Below are positions 36,604 to 45,408 of a stretch of 64,000 bases of DNA, one piece after another. The notes beneath the pieces are model-generated. The model was not told the DNA's origin. It searched no databases and worked only from the letters and a program-made list of their open reading frames with translations. Position numbers and translations under genes: made by a program. Source of the stretch: Sphingomonas lenta (GTDB lineage: Bacteria > Pseudomonadota > Alphaproteobacteria > Sphingomonadales > Sphingomonadaceae); the NCBI RefSeq assembly GCF_002288825.1, contig NZ_NSLI01000002.1, positions 124,001 to 188,000 on the forward strand. The letters run 5' to 3'. How positions within the stretch are numbered: the first letter of the stretch is position 1; the number at the start of each line of letters is the position of its first letter.

Positions 36604-36870
36604 ATGGGCGTCCACGAGACGAAAACCTTCAAAAGCGGCAACAGCGAGGCGGTACGGCTCCCCAAGGAGTTCGCCTTCGGCCCGGGCACGCCCGTCCGCC
36701 TCGAGCGGGACGGTGACGCCGTCGTGATCCGCCCGGTGCCGGTGGAGGATCCGGAGGAGGCGCGTCGTACGCTTAAACGGCTGATCGCCGACCTGAACGC
36801 GATCGGTCGTCCTGGCGTGGTTCAGAAACGCGAGCCTATCGAGTTTCCCAACCGCCCTGGACTATCCTGA
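36604..36870 (+). CDS. vapB: VapB-type antitoxin (AbrB/SpoVT fold)
   Basis: 88-residue antitoxin. The N-terminal swapped-hairpin DNA-binding domain is ETKTFKSGNSEAVRLPKEFAFGPGTPVRLERDGDAVVIRPV. The C-terminal tail (LIADLNAIGRPGVVQKREPIEFPNRPGL) should wrap the toxin. ATG 36604 has GGAG 6-7 bases upstream. The toxin starts three bases after the stop. The pair is a standard VapBC module, divergent from the MCP and convergent with lepA. Confidence 0.9.
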   Translation: MGVHETKTFKSGNSEAVRLPKEFAFGPGTPVRLERDGDAVVIRPVPVEDPEEARRTLKRLIADLNAIGRPGVVQKREPIEFPNRPGLS

Positions 36871-36873
36871 CGC

Positions 36874-37269
36874 TTGCGTTTCCTGCTCGACACCAGCGCT
36901 GCGATCATCTTGCGCGACTCCGTATCGGAGGCAGATCGCCGCTTGACGGAGCTGGCCAGCATTCCCGCGCTTTCCATCATCACTCAGATCGAGCTGGAGG
37001 GCGGCGTCGTCGCCGAACCGCTTCTGGCGGCGAAGCGGCGCATGCTGCTCGACGCTATGCTGCTCCAATTCCCGGTGCTCGACTTCGACGCCGACTGCGC
37101 GGCGGCTTATCGCGAGATCGTCGAGGCGCGGGGCTACTCGCGGCCTAAAGTGGTCGACAGGATGGTGGCGGCTACAGCGCTAAGGTACGGGCTGACCGTG
37201 GTCACCGCGAACGCCCGCGACTTTCGCGACGTCCCCGGCCTGGCGTTGGAAGTCTGGCCCTCGGCCTAA
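36874..37269 (+). CDS. vapC: VapC toxin, PIN-domain ribonuclease
   Basis: 131-residue PIN-domain toxin. Acidic residues fit the family: Asp6 (LLDTSAAI), Glu42 or nearby (ITQIELEGG), Asp94 ([11 protein letters not shown]) and Asp112 ([13 protein letters not shown]). VapC toxins cut tRNA or rRNA when the antitoxin is lost; the target is unknown. TTG start directly after vapB. The stop overlaps the lepA end by four bases, tail to tail. Confidence 0.9.
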   Translation: MRFLLDTSAAIILRDSVSEADRRLTELASIPALSIITQIELEGGVVAEPLLAAKRRMLLDAMLLQFPVLDFDADCAAAYREIVEARGYSRPKVVDRMVAATALRYGLTVVTANARDFRDVPGLALEVWPSA

Positions 37270-39062
37270 CCCTCGTCCCCCATCCTGAGCGCCGCGATGA
37301 ACGCCTCCTGCGGGATCTGCACGCTCCCATACTCCCGCATCTTCAGCTTGCCCTTTTTCTGCTTTTCCAAGAGCTTGCGCTTGCGCGTGATGTCGCCGCC
37401 ATAGCATTTGGCGGTCACGTCTTTCCTGAGCGCCGCGATCGTCTCGCGCGCGATCACCTTGCCGCCGATCGCCGCCTGGATCGGGATCTTGAACAGGTGC
37501 CTGGGGATCAGCTCCTTCAGCCGCTCGCACATGCCGCGCCCGCGCGTCTCCGCGGTGCCGCGGTGGACGATCATGGAAAGCGCGTCGACCGGCTCCTCGT
37601 TGACCAGGATGCTCATCTTCACGAGGTCGCCCTCGCGATAGCCGATCTGGTGGTAGTCGAACGACGCGTAGCCGCGGCTGATGCTCTTTAGCCGGTCGTA
37701 GAAGTCGAACACCACCTCGTTCAGCGGCAGCTCGTACGTCGCCTGCGCGCGCCCGCCGACATAGGTCAGGTTCTTCTGCACGCCACGACGGTCCTGGCAC
37801 AGCTTCAGCACGGAGCCGAGATACTCGTCGGGCACGTAGATCGTCGCCTCGATCCACGGTTCCGAGATGCTCTCGATCTTGTTCGGCTCCGGCATGTCGG
37901 CCGGGTTGTGCAGCTCGATATAACCGCCCCCGTGCGTCAGCTCGATCTGGTACACCACGCTCGGCGCGGTGGTGATGAGGTCGAGGTCGTACTCGCGCGT
38001 CAGCCGCTCCTGGATGATCTCCAGGTGGAGCAGGCCTAAGAACCCGCACCGGAACCCGAAGCCCAGCGCGGCGCTCGTCTCCATCTCGAACGAGAAGCTC
38101 GCGTCGTTCAACCTGAGCTTGCCGATCGACTCGCGCAGCTTCTCGAAATCAGCGGCGTCCACGGGGAACAGCCCGCAGAACACCACCGGCTGCACCTCCT
38201 TGAACCCCGGCAGCGCTTCGCGGGCCGGCTTCTTCGCGTCGGTCAGCGTGTCGCCGACGCGCGCCTGCTGCACTTCCTTGATCTGCGCGGTGATGAAGCC
38301 GATCTCGCCCGGCCCGAGCTCCGTCAGCTGCTCGATCTTGGGCCGGAAGCAGCCCACGCGGTCGACCAGATGCTCGGTCCCCGCCTGCATGAAGCGGACG
38401 TTCTGCCCCTTCCGGAGCGTCCCGTCGATTACGCGCACCAGGATGACGACGCCCAGATACGGGTCATACCACGAGTCCACCAGCATCGCCTTGAGCGGCG
38501 CCGAAGCGTCGCCCTTGGGTGCCGGGATGCGCTCCACGATCGCGTCCAGCACCTCCGTGATACCGATCCCCGACTTGGCCGACGAGAGCACCGCGTGAGA
38601 CGCGTCGAGCCCGATCACCTCCTCGATCTCCGCCTTCACCTTGTCGGGCTCGGCGGCGGGCAGGTCGATCTTGTTGATCACGGGCACGATCTCGTGGTCG
38701 TGCTCGATCGACTGGTACACGTTGGCGAGCGTCTGCGCCTCCACGCCCTGCGCCGCGTCGACAACCAAGAGCGCGCCCTCACACGCCGCCAGGCTCCGCG
38801 AGACTTCGTAGGCGAAGTCGACATGGCCCGGCGTGTCCATCAGGTTCAGGACATGGCCCTTATAGTCGAGGCGCACCGTCTGCGCCTTGATCGTGATGCC
38901 GCGCTCGCGCTCGATCTCCATGTTGTCCAGCACCTGCGCCGACATCTCGCGTTCCGACAGCCCTCCGGTGACCTGGATCAACCGGTCGGCGAGCGTCGAC
39001 TTGCCGTGGTCGATATGCGCGATGATGCTGAAATTACGGATGCGGTCCAAAGGCGTCGTCAT
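37266..39062 (-). CDS. lepA: elongation factor 4 (back-translocating GTPase LepA)
   Basis: 598-residue translational GTPase. G1 is AHIDHGKST, followed by [13 protein letters not shown] (G2 region), DTPGHVDF (G3), NKIDLPAA (G4) and SAKSGIG (G5). The LepA-specific C-terminal domain is complete ([43 protein letters not shown]). Typical length. It is a single-gene unit between VapC and the CsgG-like genes. Confidence 0.98.
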   Translation of the reverse strand: MTTPLDRIRNFSIIAHIDHGKSTLADRLIQVTGGLSEREMSAQVLDNMEIERERGITIKAQTVRLDYKGHVLNLMDTPGHVDFAYEVSRSLAACEGALLVVDAAQGVEAQTLANVYQSIEHDHEIVPVINKIDLPAAEPDKVKAEIEEVIGLDASHAVLSSAKSGIGITEVLDAIVERIPAPKGDASAPLKAMLVDSWYDPYLGVVILVRVIDGTLRKGQNVRFMQAGTEHLVDRVGCFRPKIEQLTELGPGEIGFITAQIKEVQQARVGDTLTDAKKPAREALPGFKEVQPVVFCGLFPVDAADFEKLRESIGKLRLNDASFSFEMETSAALGFGFRCGFLGLLHLEIIQERLTREYDLDLITTAPSVVYQIELTHGGGYIELHNPADMPEPNKIESISEPWIEATIYVPDEYLGSVLKLCQDRRGVQKNLTYVGGRAQATYELPLNEVVFDFYDRLKSISRGYASFDYHQIGYREGDLVKMSILVNEEPVDALSMIVHRGTAETRGRGMCERLKELIPRHLFKIPIQAAIGGKVIARETIAALRKDVTAKCYGGDITRKRKLLEKQKKGKLKMREYGSVQIPQEAFIAALRMGDEG

Positions 39063-39179
39063 GATCGGCCGCGCCTAGCCCAGAGCGCGGCTCCATGCTA
39101 GGGACACGCCTCGACAGGGTCGCATGCATCACCCGCAGACCGGACGCCGGCGCGGGCCCGATCGAAAAGGGGATCGATC

Positions 39180-39959
39180 ATGCGTCTCGCCTACCTCGCC
39201 CTCGCCGCCACGCTCGCCCTGGCCCCCGCCGCCCACGCCCAGAACCGCGGTTCCGGCGCGCACCAGCAGCAGATGCGCGGCGAGGCGCAGATCCCGCGCT
39301 GCGCCAAGCGGCTCGGCAGCGTGGCGATCGTCGAGCCCGACAACCAATGGTGGCGCGAGTTCAACCTCGGCAGCCCGGAGGCGATCCTCCGCGTGTTCAT
39401 CCAGCAGTCCGGCTGCTTCACCATCGTCAACCGCGGCCGCGCCATGGCGAGCCGCAACATGGAGCGCGCGATGGCCGACGCGGGCGAGCTCCAGGCGAAC
39501 TCGAACCTCGGCCGCGGCCAGGTCCGCGCCGCCGACTATTTCCTCCAGCCGGACATCGTCACCGCCAACCGCAACTCGGGCGGCGGCGGGCTCGGCGGCG
39601 CGCTGGGCAGCGTGGGCGGACTGTTCGGCCGCGGCGGCGCGCTGATCGGCGGCATCGCCGGCGGCATCAACGTCAAGAAGGGCGAGGCCCGCACCACCCT
39701 CTCGCTCGTCAACGCCCGCACGACGGAGGAGGAAGCCATGACGCAGGGCTACGCCCGCAAGTCGGACGTCAGCTTCGGCGGCGGCGCGGGCGGCCTGTTC
39801 AGCGGCGGCGGCTTCGCCGCGGCCGGCGGCTACGGTTACCAAGATACCGCCATCGGCCAGATCATCGTGCTCTCCTACCTGGACGCCTACACCAAGCTCG
39901 TCTCCGAACTGGGCGGACTACCCACCAACGCGGCGGCGGCCGCGCCCCGCGCGCAGTAG
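39180..39959 (+). CDS. CsgG/HfaB-like exported protein, paralogue 1
   Basis: 259-residue periplasmic or outer-membrane-associated protein with a signal peptide (MRLAYLALAATLALAPAAHAQ). The fold-typical segment is LGSVAIVEPDNQWWREFNLGSPEAILRVFIQQSGCFTIVNRGRAMASRNMERAM, followed by LQPDIVTAN, a Gly-rich stretch (GGGGLGGALGSVGGLFGRGGALIGG) and GQIIVLSYLDAYTKLVSEL. It resembles the CsgG/HfaB group that builds secretion pores or anchors surface fibres. There is no lipobox, and no curli or holdfast genes are near. Next to a close paralogue in tandem. Confidence 0.72.
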   Translation: MRLAYLALAATLALAPAAHAQNRGSGAHQQQMRGEAQIPRCAKRLGSVAIVEPDNQWWREFNLGSPEAILRVFIQQSGCFTIVNRGRAMASRNMERAMADAGELQANSNLGRGQVRAADYFLQPDIVTANRNSGGGGLGGALGSVGGLFGRGGALIGGIAGGINVKKGEARTTLSLVNARTTEEEAMTQGYARKSDVSFGGGAGGLFSGGGFAAAGGYGYQDTAIGQIIVLSYLDAYTKLVSELGGLPTNAAAAAPRAQ

Positions 39960-39997
39960 CCCGCGCGACGCTCGTCGCTCGTTCGTCGCTTCGCCGC

Positions 39998-40020
39998 CGC
40001 CCGGTCGCTCCGACCGGGCG
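39998..40020. other. perfect 10-base-pair hairpin between the CsgG-like paralogues
   Basis: CGCCCGGTCG-CTC-CGACCGGGCG, a perfect stem with a 3-base loop, 39 bases after the first paralogue's stop. There is no U-tract, so intrinsic termination is uncertain. It may stabilise the upstream mRNA and allow unequal expression of the two copies. Confidence 0.5.
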
Positions 40021-40096
40021 ACGCCGCCGGACATGCGGCATAGCGCCCCCCGTCACGGCCGCCGCCTCCCGGCGCGCCGCAGAAAGGGGAACCACC

Positions 40097-40882
40097 ATGC
40101 GCCAGATCCTGCTCGCCACCGCCGCCCTCGCCACGCTCGCGGCCGCCACGCCCGCCTCCGCCAAGGAGAAGGGCTCGTCCGCCCATCAGGAGCAGATGCG
40201 GGGCGAGGCCGCCATTCCGCGCTGCGCCAAGAAGCTCGGCACCGTCGCCATCGTTGAGCCGGACAACCAGTGGTGGCGCGAGCTCAACCTCGGCTCGCCG
40301 GAATCGATCCTGCGCATCTTCATCCAGCAGTCCGGCTGCTTCTCGATCGTCAACCGCGGCCGCGCGCTGGGCAGCCGCAACCTCGAGCGCGCCATGGCCG
40401 ACGCCGGCGAGCTCCAGGCCAATTCGAACCTCGGCGCGGGACAGGTGAAGGCGGCCGACTATTTCCTCCAGCCCGACATCGTCACCGCCAACCAGAACTC
40501 GGGCGGCGGCGGGCTCGGCGGCGTGCTGGGCGGGCTGGGCGGCATGTTCGGCCGCGCCGGCTATGTCGCGGGCTCGATCGCCGGCGGCATTAACGTCAAG
40601 AAGGGCGAGGCGCGCACCACCCTCTCGCTCGTCAACGCCCGCACCACCGAGGAGCAGGCGATGACCCAAGGCTACGCCCGCAAGAAGGACACCAGCTTCA
40701 ACATCGGCGCCAGCTTCTGGGGCGGCGGCGGCTGGGGCGGCGCAGACGTCGGCGGCTACCAGAACACCGCGATCGGCCAGATCATCGTGCTGAGCTACCT
40801 CGACGCCTACACCAAGCTGGTGACCGAACTAGGCGGCCTCCCCGAAAACGCCTCCGCGGCCGCCCCCACGGCGGTACGCTAA
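40097..40882 (+). CDS. CsgG/HfaB-like exported protein, paralogue 2
   Basis: 261-residue paralogue of the preceding gene with its own signal peptide (MRQILLATAALATLAAATPASA) and nearly the same core (LGTVAIVEPDNQWWRELNLGSPESILRIFIQQSGCFSIVNRGRALGSRNLERAM; INVKKGEARTTLSLVNARTTEEQAMTQGYARK). Differences cluster in the signal peptide and Gly-rich loop. The ATG at 40097 follows AAAGGGGAACCACC. Two similar subunits suggest a hetero-oligomeric ring or a recent duplication. Confidence 0.72.
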   Translation: MRQILLATAALATLAAATPASAKEKGSSAHQEQMRGEAAIPRCAKKLGTVAIVEPDNQWWRELNLGSPESILRIFIQQSGCFSIVNRGRALGSRNLERAMADAGELQANSNLGAGQVKAADYFLQPDIVTANQNSGGGGLGGVLGGLGGMFGRAGYVAGSIAGGINVKKGEARTTLSLVNARTTEEQAMTQGYARKKDTSFNIGASFWGGGGWGGADVGGYQNTAIGQIIVLSYLDAYTKLVTELGGLPENASAAAPTAVR

Positions 40883-40889
40883 CCTGTTG

Positions 40890-41036
40890 AATTCCTCCCC
40901 CGCTTATAGCGGGGGAGGGGGACCAGCGAAGCTGGTGGAGGGGGAACAACGGGATGCGGCATCGCCCCGCACCCCCTCCACCACGCCCTAAGGGCGCGGT
41001 CCCCCTCCCCCGCAACTGCGTTGCGGGGGAGGAATT
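40890..41036. repeat. palindromic repeat, same family as the rluB insert
   Basis: Ends AATTCCTCCCCC and GGGGGAGGAATT are perfect inverses. Each is part of a hairpin (CTCCCCCGC..GCGGGGGAG). The interior includes AGCGAAGCTGGTGGAGGGGG and CCCCCTCCACCACGCCC, matching the 210-base unit in rluB. It fills most of the 208-base gap between the CsgG-like and beta-propeller genes. Confidence 0.85.
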
Positions 41037-41090
41037 TACGTATATCCACCCGCACGATAGCATCCCCGCTCCTTCCCCGGAGCCCGCCCG

Positions 41091-42053
41091 ATGCGCCCCA
41101 CCCTCCTCGTCGCCCTCCTCCTGCTCGCCACCCCGGCGACCGCCCAAACCCTCCTCATCGGCAACAAGGGCGAGGACAGCTTGAGCTTCGTCGACCTCGC
41201 CACCGGCCGCGAGATGCGCCGCGTCAAGACGGGCGAAGCACCTCATGAGATCGCCACCTCCCCCGACGGCCGCCAAGCCGCGGTCGTCAACTATGGCGGC
41301 CAAACGATCGAGATCTACGCTCTCCCCTCCGCCCAACGCATCCGCACCATCGACCTCGGCGCGAACGCCCGCCCGCACGGCCTGCTCTGGCTCGCCGACG
41401 GCCGCCTCGTCGCCACGGCGGAGGGCCGCGACGCGCTGATGCTGGTCGACGGCGCCACCGCGACGCCAAGCGTGGCTGAGATCGCCACCGGAGCGGAGGG
41501 CCCGCACATGGTCGCCGTCTCGCCCGACGGCCGCCGCGCTTATGTCGCCAACATGGGCTCGGGGACCGTCGGCGTGTTCGACCTCTCCACCCGCGCCAAG
41601 CTCCGCGACCTGCCCGCCGGCAAACAGCCGGAGGGCATCGCGCTCAGCGCCGACGGTCGTCGCCTCTGGGTCGCCGACCGCTCGGGCGACACCGTCCGCG
41701 TATTCGACACGGCGAGCTTCGCCGAGGTCGCCGGCGCCCCCACGGGCAAGACGCCCATCCGCGTCGCGCTCACGCCCGACGGCCGCCACGCCGTCACTTC
41801 CGACTTCGGCGCGGGCACGCTCAGCGTCTTCGACACCGCGACCGCGAAGCCGCTGCGCACGATCCGCGTCGGCGCGCCCGACTTCCAGCAGGTGACCACC
41901 ATCTTCTCGAGCGACGGCCGCAGCGTCTACGTCGCGGAAACCGGCATCGACCGCATCGCGGAGGTCGACTTCGCGACCGGCCGCGTCCTCGGCCGCCTGC
42001 CCGCGGGCGACCAGGGCGACGGCCTCGCGATCAGCCCGGTGTCGATGCGCTGA
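41091..42053 (+). CDS. exported YncE-like beta-propeller protein
   Basis: 320-residue periplasmic protein with a signal peptide (MRPTLLVALLLLATPATAQ) and about seven propeller blades of the YVTN/YncE type, each with a (S/T)PDGR(Q/R)AxV turn followed by a strand naming a VFD or IYA segment (for example SPDGRRAYVANMGSGTVGVFDLST). There are no enzymatic residues I can assign. It is probably a binding or scaffold protein. Confidence 0.85.
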   Translation: MRPTLLVALLLLATPATAQTLLIGNKGEDSLSFVDLATGREMRRVKTGEAPHEIATSPDGRQAAVVNYGGQTIEIYALPSAQRIRTIDLGANARPHGLLWLADGRLVATAEGRDALMLVDGATATPSVAEIATGAEGPHMVAVSPDGRRAYVANMGSGTVGVFDLSTRAKLRDLPAGKQPEGIALSADGRRLWVADRSGDTVRVFDTASFAEVAGAPTGKTPIRVALTPDGRHAVTSDFGAGTLSVFDTATAKPLRTIRVGAPDFQQVTTIFSSDGRSVYVAETGIDRIAEVDFATGRVLGRLPAGDQGDGLAISPVSMR

Positions 42054-42070
42054 CCCCGCCCTTCCCAAAC

Positions 42071-42099
42071 CCGTTCGTTTCGAGCTCAGTCGAGAAACG
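42071..42099. repeat. single palindromic repeat unit
   Basis: CCGTTCGTTTCGAGCTCAGT with CGAGAAACG forms a short stem (CGTTTC..GAAACG) 18 bases after the beta-propeller gene. The sequence is related to the CGTTCGCCCTGAGCTTGTCGA arms seen at 6200 and 12587 but occurs here as one unit. Confidence 0.6.
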
Positions 42100-42177
42100 C
42101 TCCGCGCACCAGCCCGGTTTGGCGGCAAGCCGCGGGACGCCCGCCGCCGCCCGCCTGCTTAGTATCGACGGACCACG

Positions 42178-42657
42178 ATGGAGCTCCCCATGCCCTTTCA
42201 GATCCGCGGCCTCGACCCCGCTCCCTTCCTCCCGCTTTACGGCCTATCCGATACGGCGCTCGCCGCCCGCAACGCCCGCCGGGTCGTCGCCGACGCCGCG
42301 CCCGGCTATCCCGACCGCATCGAGCTGCGCGACGCCCGCCCCGGCGAGACGCTGCTGCTCGCGCATTACGAGCACCACCCGCACCGCACGCCTTTCCGCG
42401 CCAGCCACGCCGTCTTCGTGCTCGAGGGCGCGACCGAGCCCGCGACGTTCGTCGATAAAGTACCGGAGCCGCTTCGTATCCGCCCCATCTCGCTCCGCGC
42501 CTTCGATCGCGCGCACGACATGATCGACGCCGACCTGATCGACGGCGCCGACCTCGTCCCGCTTATCGAGCGCTTCCTGGCCCGCCCGGAAGTCGCCTAC
42601 CTCCACGCCCATTATGCCAAGCGCGGCTGTTTCGCCGCCCTGATCGAGCGGGCGTGA
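42178..42657 (+). CDS. DUF1203 domain protein
   Basis: 159-residue cytoplasmic protein of the DUF1203 family: FQIRGLDPAPFLPLYGLSD, DRIELRDARPGETLLLAHYEHHP, TPFRASHAVFV and a C-terminal YLHAHYAKRGCFAALI. The function is unknown. ATG 42178 or the in-frame ATG at 42190 may be the start; the latter gives MPFQIRGLDP. Stand-alone between a repeat and a TonB gene. Confidence 0.82.
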   Translation: MELPMPFQIRGLDPAPFLPLYGLSDTALAARNARRVVADAAPGYPDRIELRDARPGETLLLAHYEHHPHRTPFRASHAVFVLEGATEPATFVDKVPEPLRIRPISLRAFDRAHDMIDADLIDGADLVPLIERFLARPEVAYLHAHYAKRGCFAALIERA

Positions 42658-42709
42658 CGCGGGACGGTTCAGCCCGCCGCAACGCGTGCTACACTAGCGG
42701 CCCAGAGCG

Positions 42710-43483
42710 ATGCCGACCGCGTCCGACCCTTTGCTCCACCGCGACAAGCTCCGCGCCGGCGCGGCGGCGGTCGCGTTGCAGCTCGCACTCGGCTACGCGA
42801 TCCTGACCGGCCTCGGCCTCGGCGTCGAGCTCGCCCGCCGCCCCGAACGGCCACTCAGCATCTTCACGCTTCCCCCGCCCGCCGCTCCGCGCGAGGAGCC
42901 TCCTCCCCCGCCCGAGCCCGCGGACCGGCCGCGCGAGGAGGAGGGTCGCGCCGCGCCGCCCAACCTGCGCGCGACGCCCAAGCCGATCGTAGCACCCGTC
43001 CCCATCGTCCAGCCCCCGCCACCACCGGTCCTCGCCGCGCCGGTCGCCTCCACCGGCGACGCGCCCGCCGCCGGCGCCGCCGAGGTGCGCGGACCCGGCA
43101 CCGGCGCGGGCGGGATCGGCGACGGGCTGGGCTCGGGCGGCCGCGGCGACGGCACGGGCGGCGGCGGAACGGGGACGGGCACGCCGTCCCGCCACATCGC
43201 CGGCCGCATCCGTGATCGCGACTATCCGGACGCCGCCCGCCGCACGGGCGCGCAGGGCTCGGTCATCGTCGACATCCACATCGACGCGCGCGGCCGCGTC
43301 GCGCGCTGCGGCGTCTATCGCTCCAGCGGCAGCCCCGAGCTGGACGAGGGCACCTGCCGCCTCATCGCCAAGCGCTTCCGCTACGAACCCGCCCGTAACG
43401 CCCTCGGACAGCCGATCGCCGACCACCGCCGCTGGAAGCAGGATTGGTGGCGCGACCTGTCCTACACGGCGCAGGCTCGCTAG
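42710..43483 (+). CDS. energy transducer TonB, second copy
   Basis: 257-residue TonB protein: membrane helix (about 16-38), Pro-rich spacer (PPPPAAPREEPPPPPEPADRP), a Gly-rich hinge (GPGTGAGGIGDGLGSGGRGDGTGGGGTGTG) and a canonical C-terminal domain (DRDYPDAARRTGAQGSVIVDIHIDARGRVARCGVYRSSGSPELDEGTCRLI). It is the more typical of the two TonB-like proteins. ExbBD must be elsewhere. The 277 bases that follow (43484-43760) hold no gene I can recognise. Confidence 0.88.
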   Translation: MPTASDPLLHRDKLRAGAAAVALQLALGYAILTGLGLGVELARRPERPLSIFTLPPPAAPREEPPPPPEPADRPREEEGRAAPPNLRATPKPIVAPVPIVQPPPPPVLAAPVASTGDAPAAGAAEVRGPGTGAGGIGDGLGSGGRGDGTGGGGTGTGTPSRHIAGRIRDRDYPDAARRTGAQGSVIVDIHIDARGRVARCGVYRSSGSPELDEGTCRLIAKRFRYEPARNALGQPIADHRRWKQDWWRDLSYTAQAR

Positions 43484-43760
43484 CCTCGGGCTCGCTCTTT
43501 CACATCGTCGAACTCTCGAGTCCCGAGGACGCCGCGACGCACGTCCCCGCGCCGAAAACATGCCGAAAGTGAGCGGAAGGTGCCGTGAAACCGGCCCTTT
43601 CGCCCGATTCGCGACACGCTTTTCACGCTGTTCAACTTCCCATCACAACGACTTACGGCCGGACAGGCACCCGAAACTCGCCGTGAAGCGCGTAACCTTC
43701 GCGCACTTCCCTCCCCCGGACCCGCCCGCTAGCATCGCCACACAATAGGGGAGAGGTCGC

Positions 43761-45056
43761 ATGCGCCACATCGCGGTGATCGGTTCCGGCCCGGCGGGCT
43801 ACTACACGGCCGAGGCGGCGCAGAAGAAATGGGGCGACGGCGTCCGCGTCGACATCGTCGACCGCCTTCCCGTCCCCTTCGGCCTGATCCGCTCCGGCGT
43901 CGCGCCCGACCACCAGTCGATCAAGGGCGTGTCCCGCCGCTACGAGGCGACGGCGCTCTCCGACAATGTCCGCTTCGTCGGCAACGTCACGGTCGGCCGC
44001 GACGTGACCGTGCCCGAGCTCCAGGCGCTCTACGACGCGGTCGTCTTCGCCACCGGCGCACCCGCCGACCGGCCGCTGGGCGTCCCCGGCGAGGACCTGC
44101 CCGGCGTGATCGGCTCCGCCGCGTTCGTCGGCTGGTACAACGGCCACCCCGACCATGCCGAGCTGGCGCCTGCGCTCCACGGCCCCGGCGCGGTGATCGT
44201 CGGCGCGGGCAACGTCGCGCTCGATGTCGCGCGCATCCTCGCCAAGTCGGCGGACGAGTTCGCCGGCTCCGACATCGTCGCCCACGCGCTCGACCATCTG
44301 GCGCGCGCAGGCATCGACACGATCACGATCCTCGCCCGCCGCGGCCCCCACCAGATCGCGATGACGCCCAAGGAGTTGGGCGAGCTAGGCCACCTCTCCC
44401 GCGCCGCGCCGGTCGTCGACCCCGCCGACCTACCCTCGCCCGAGGAGGACGCCGCGCTCGAACCCGGCCTGCGCAAGTCGGTCGCGATCCTGCGCGACTT
44501 CGCGGGCCGCCCGGCCGACAAGCCGATCCGCATCGTCTTCGACTTCTTCGCCGTCCCCGTCCGCGTCGAGGGCGACGGCCGCGCCGACCGCGTGGTCGTC
44601 GAGCGCACCCGCCTCGACGACGAGGGCCGCGCGGTCGGCACCGGCGAGACCTACCCCGTCCCCGCCGGCCTCGTCGTCAGCTGCATCGGCTATCGCACCC
44701 CGCCCATCGACGGCGTGCCCTACGACGCCAAGCTCGGCCGCTTCGCCAACGAGGACGGCCGCATGGGCCCCGGCCTATACGCCGTCGGCTGGGCGCGCCG
44801 CGGTCCTACTGGCACGATCGGCACCAACCGCCCCGACGGCTTCGCGATCGTCGACCTGATCGACGCCGACACCCCCACCGAGTCGGGCAAGCGCGGCCGC
44901 CCCGGCCTCGATGACCTGCTCGGCGAGCGCGGCGTGGACGTGGTCACCTTCCGCGACTGGCAGGGCATCGATCAAGCGGAGGTCTCCGCCGCCCGCGCCG
45001 GCTCGCCGCGCGAGAAGTTCGTCACGCTCGACACCCTCCTCGCCGCCCGCCGTTGA
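43761..45056 (+). CDS. ferredoxin/adrenodoxin-type NADP+ reductase
   Basis: 431-residue FAD/NADP enzyme of the adrenodoxin reductase (FprA) type. The FAD motif is HIAVIGSGPAGYYTAE; the NADP site is IVGAGNVALDVARIL; DHQSIKGVSRRYE and YAVGWARRGPTGTIGTNRPDG are family-typical. It passes electrons from NADPH to ferredoxins, for example for cytochrome P450 or Fe-S synthesis. ATG 43761 follows GGGGAGAGG. No ferredoxin gene is adjacent. Confidence 0.93.
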   Translation: MRHIAVIGSGPAGYYTAEAAQKKWGDGVRVDIVDRLPVPFGLIRSGVAPDHQSIKGVSRRYEATALSDNVRFVGNVTVGRDVTVPELQALYDAVVFATGAPADRPLGVPGEDLPGVIGSAAFVGWYNGHPDHAELAPALHGPGAVIVGAGNVALDVARILAKSADEFAGSDIVAHALDHLARAGIDTITILARRGPHQIAMTPKELGELGHLSRAAPVVDPADLPSPEEDAALEPGLRKSVAILRDFAGRPADKPIRIVFDFFAVPVRVEGDGRADRVVVERTRLDDEGRAVGTGETYPVPAGLVVSCIGYRTPPIDGVPYDAKLGRFANEDGRMGPGLYAVGWARRGPTGTIGTNRPDGFAIVDLIDADTPTESGKRGRPGLDDLLGERGVDVVTFRDWQGIDQAEVSAARAGSPREKFVTLDTLLAARR

Positions 45057-45141
45057 CGCTTGCGTGCGCCGAGGGTGCTGGCTATAGGCGCGCCTCCAAG
45101 CGCACCGGTCGGCTCCCGAAAGCATAACGACCGGACTCCGT

Positions 45142-45218
45142 CGGGGAGTAGCTCAGCCTGGTAGAGCACTGTCTTCGGGAGGCAGGGGCCGGAGGTTCGA
45201 ATCCTCTCTCCCCGACCA
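45142..45218 (+). tRNA. tRNA-Pro (anticodon CGG)
   Basis: 77-base cloverleaf: acceptor CGGGGAG/CTCCCCG, D arm GCTC...GAGC, anticodon stem CTGTC/GGCAG with loop TTCGGGA (anticodon CGG, reads CCG), T arm GGAGGTTCGAATCCTC, and the terminal CCA encoded. A short GGTCCG/CGGACC hairpin (45245-45259) follows and may end the transcript. Confidence 0.96.
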
Positions 45219-45408
45219 CTTCTCCGTTCTGATCTAACGACTTAGGTCCGCTCCGGACCGAGGCTCAGCGCGTTCGTCGCGCCGTGCGCCGCCTTCGTCG
45301 CACCGCCGTCGTGCCCGCCGACGCGGACGACGGCTTCGGCGCAAAGTCCAGGCCGTCGCTCCGGATTCGCCTCTACCCGCCCTCCCGCAATCCAAAGGGA
45401 GAACAAGC

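Noticed and set aside
43484..43760. Possible small gene or RNA between tonB and the NADP reductase
   Set aside because: No open frame with a start signal and no convincing stem structure found by eye.
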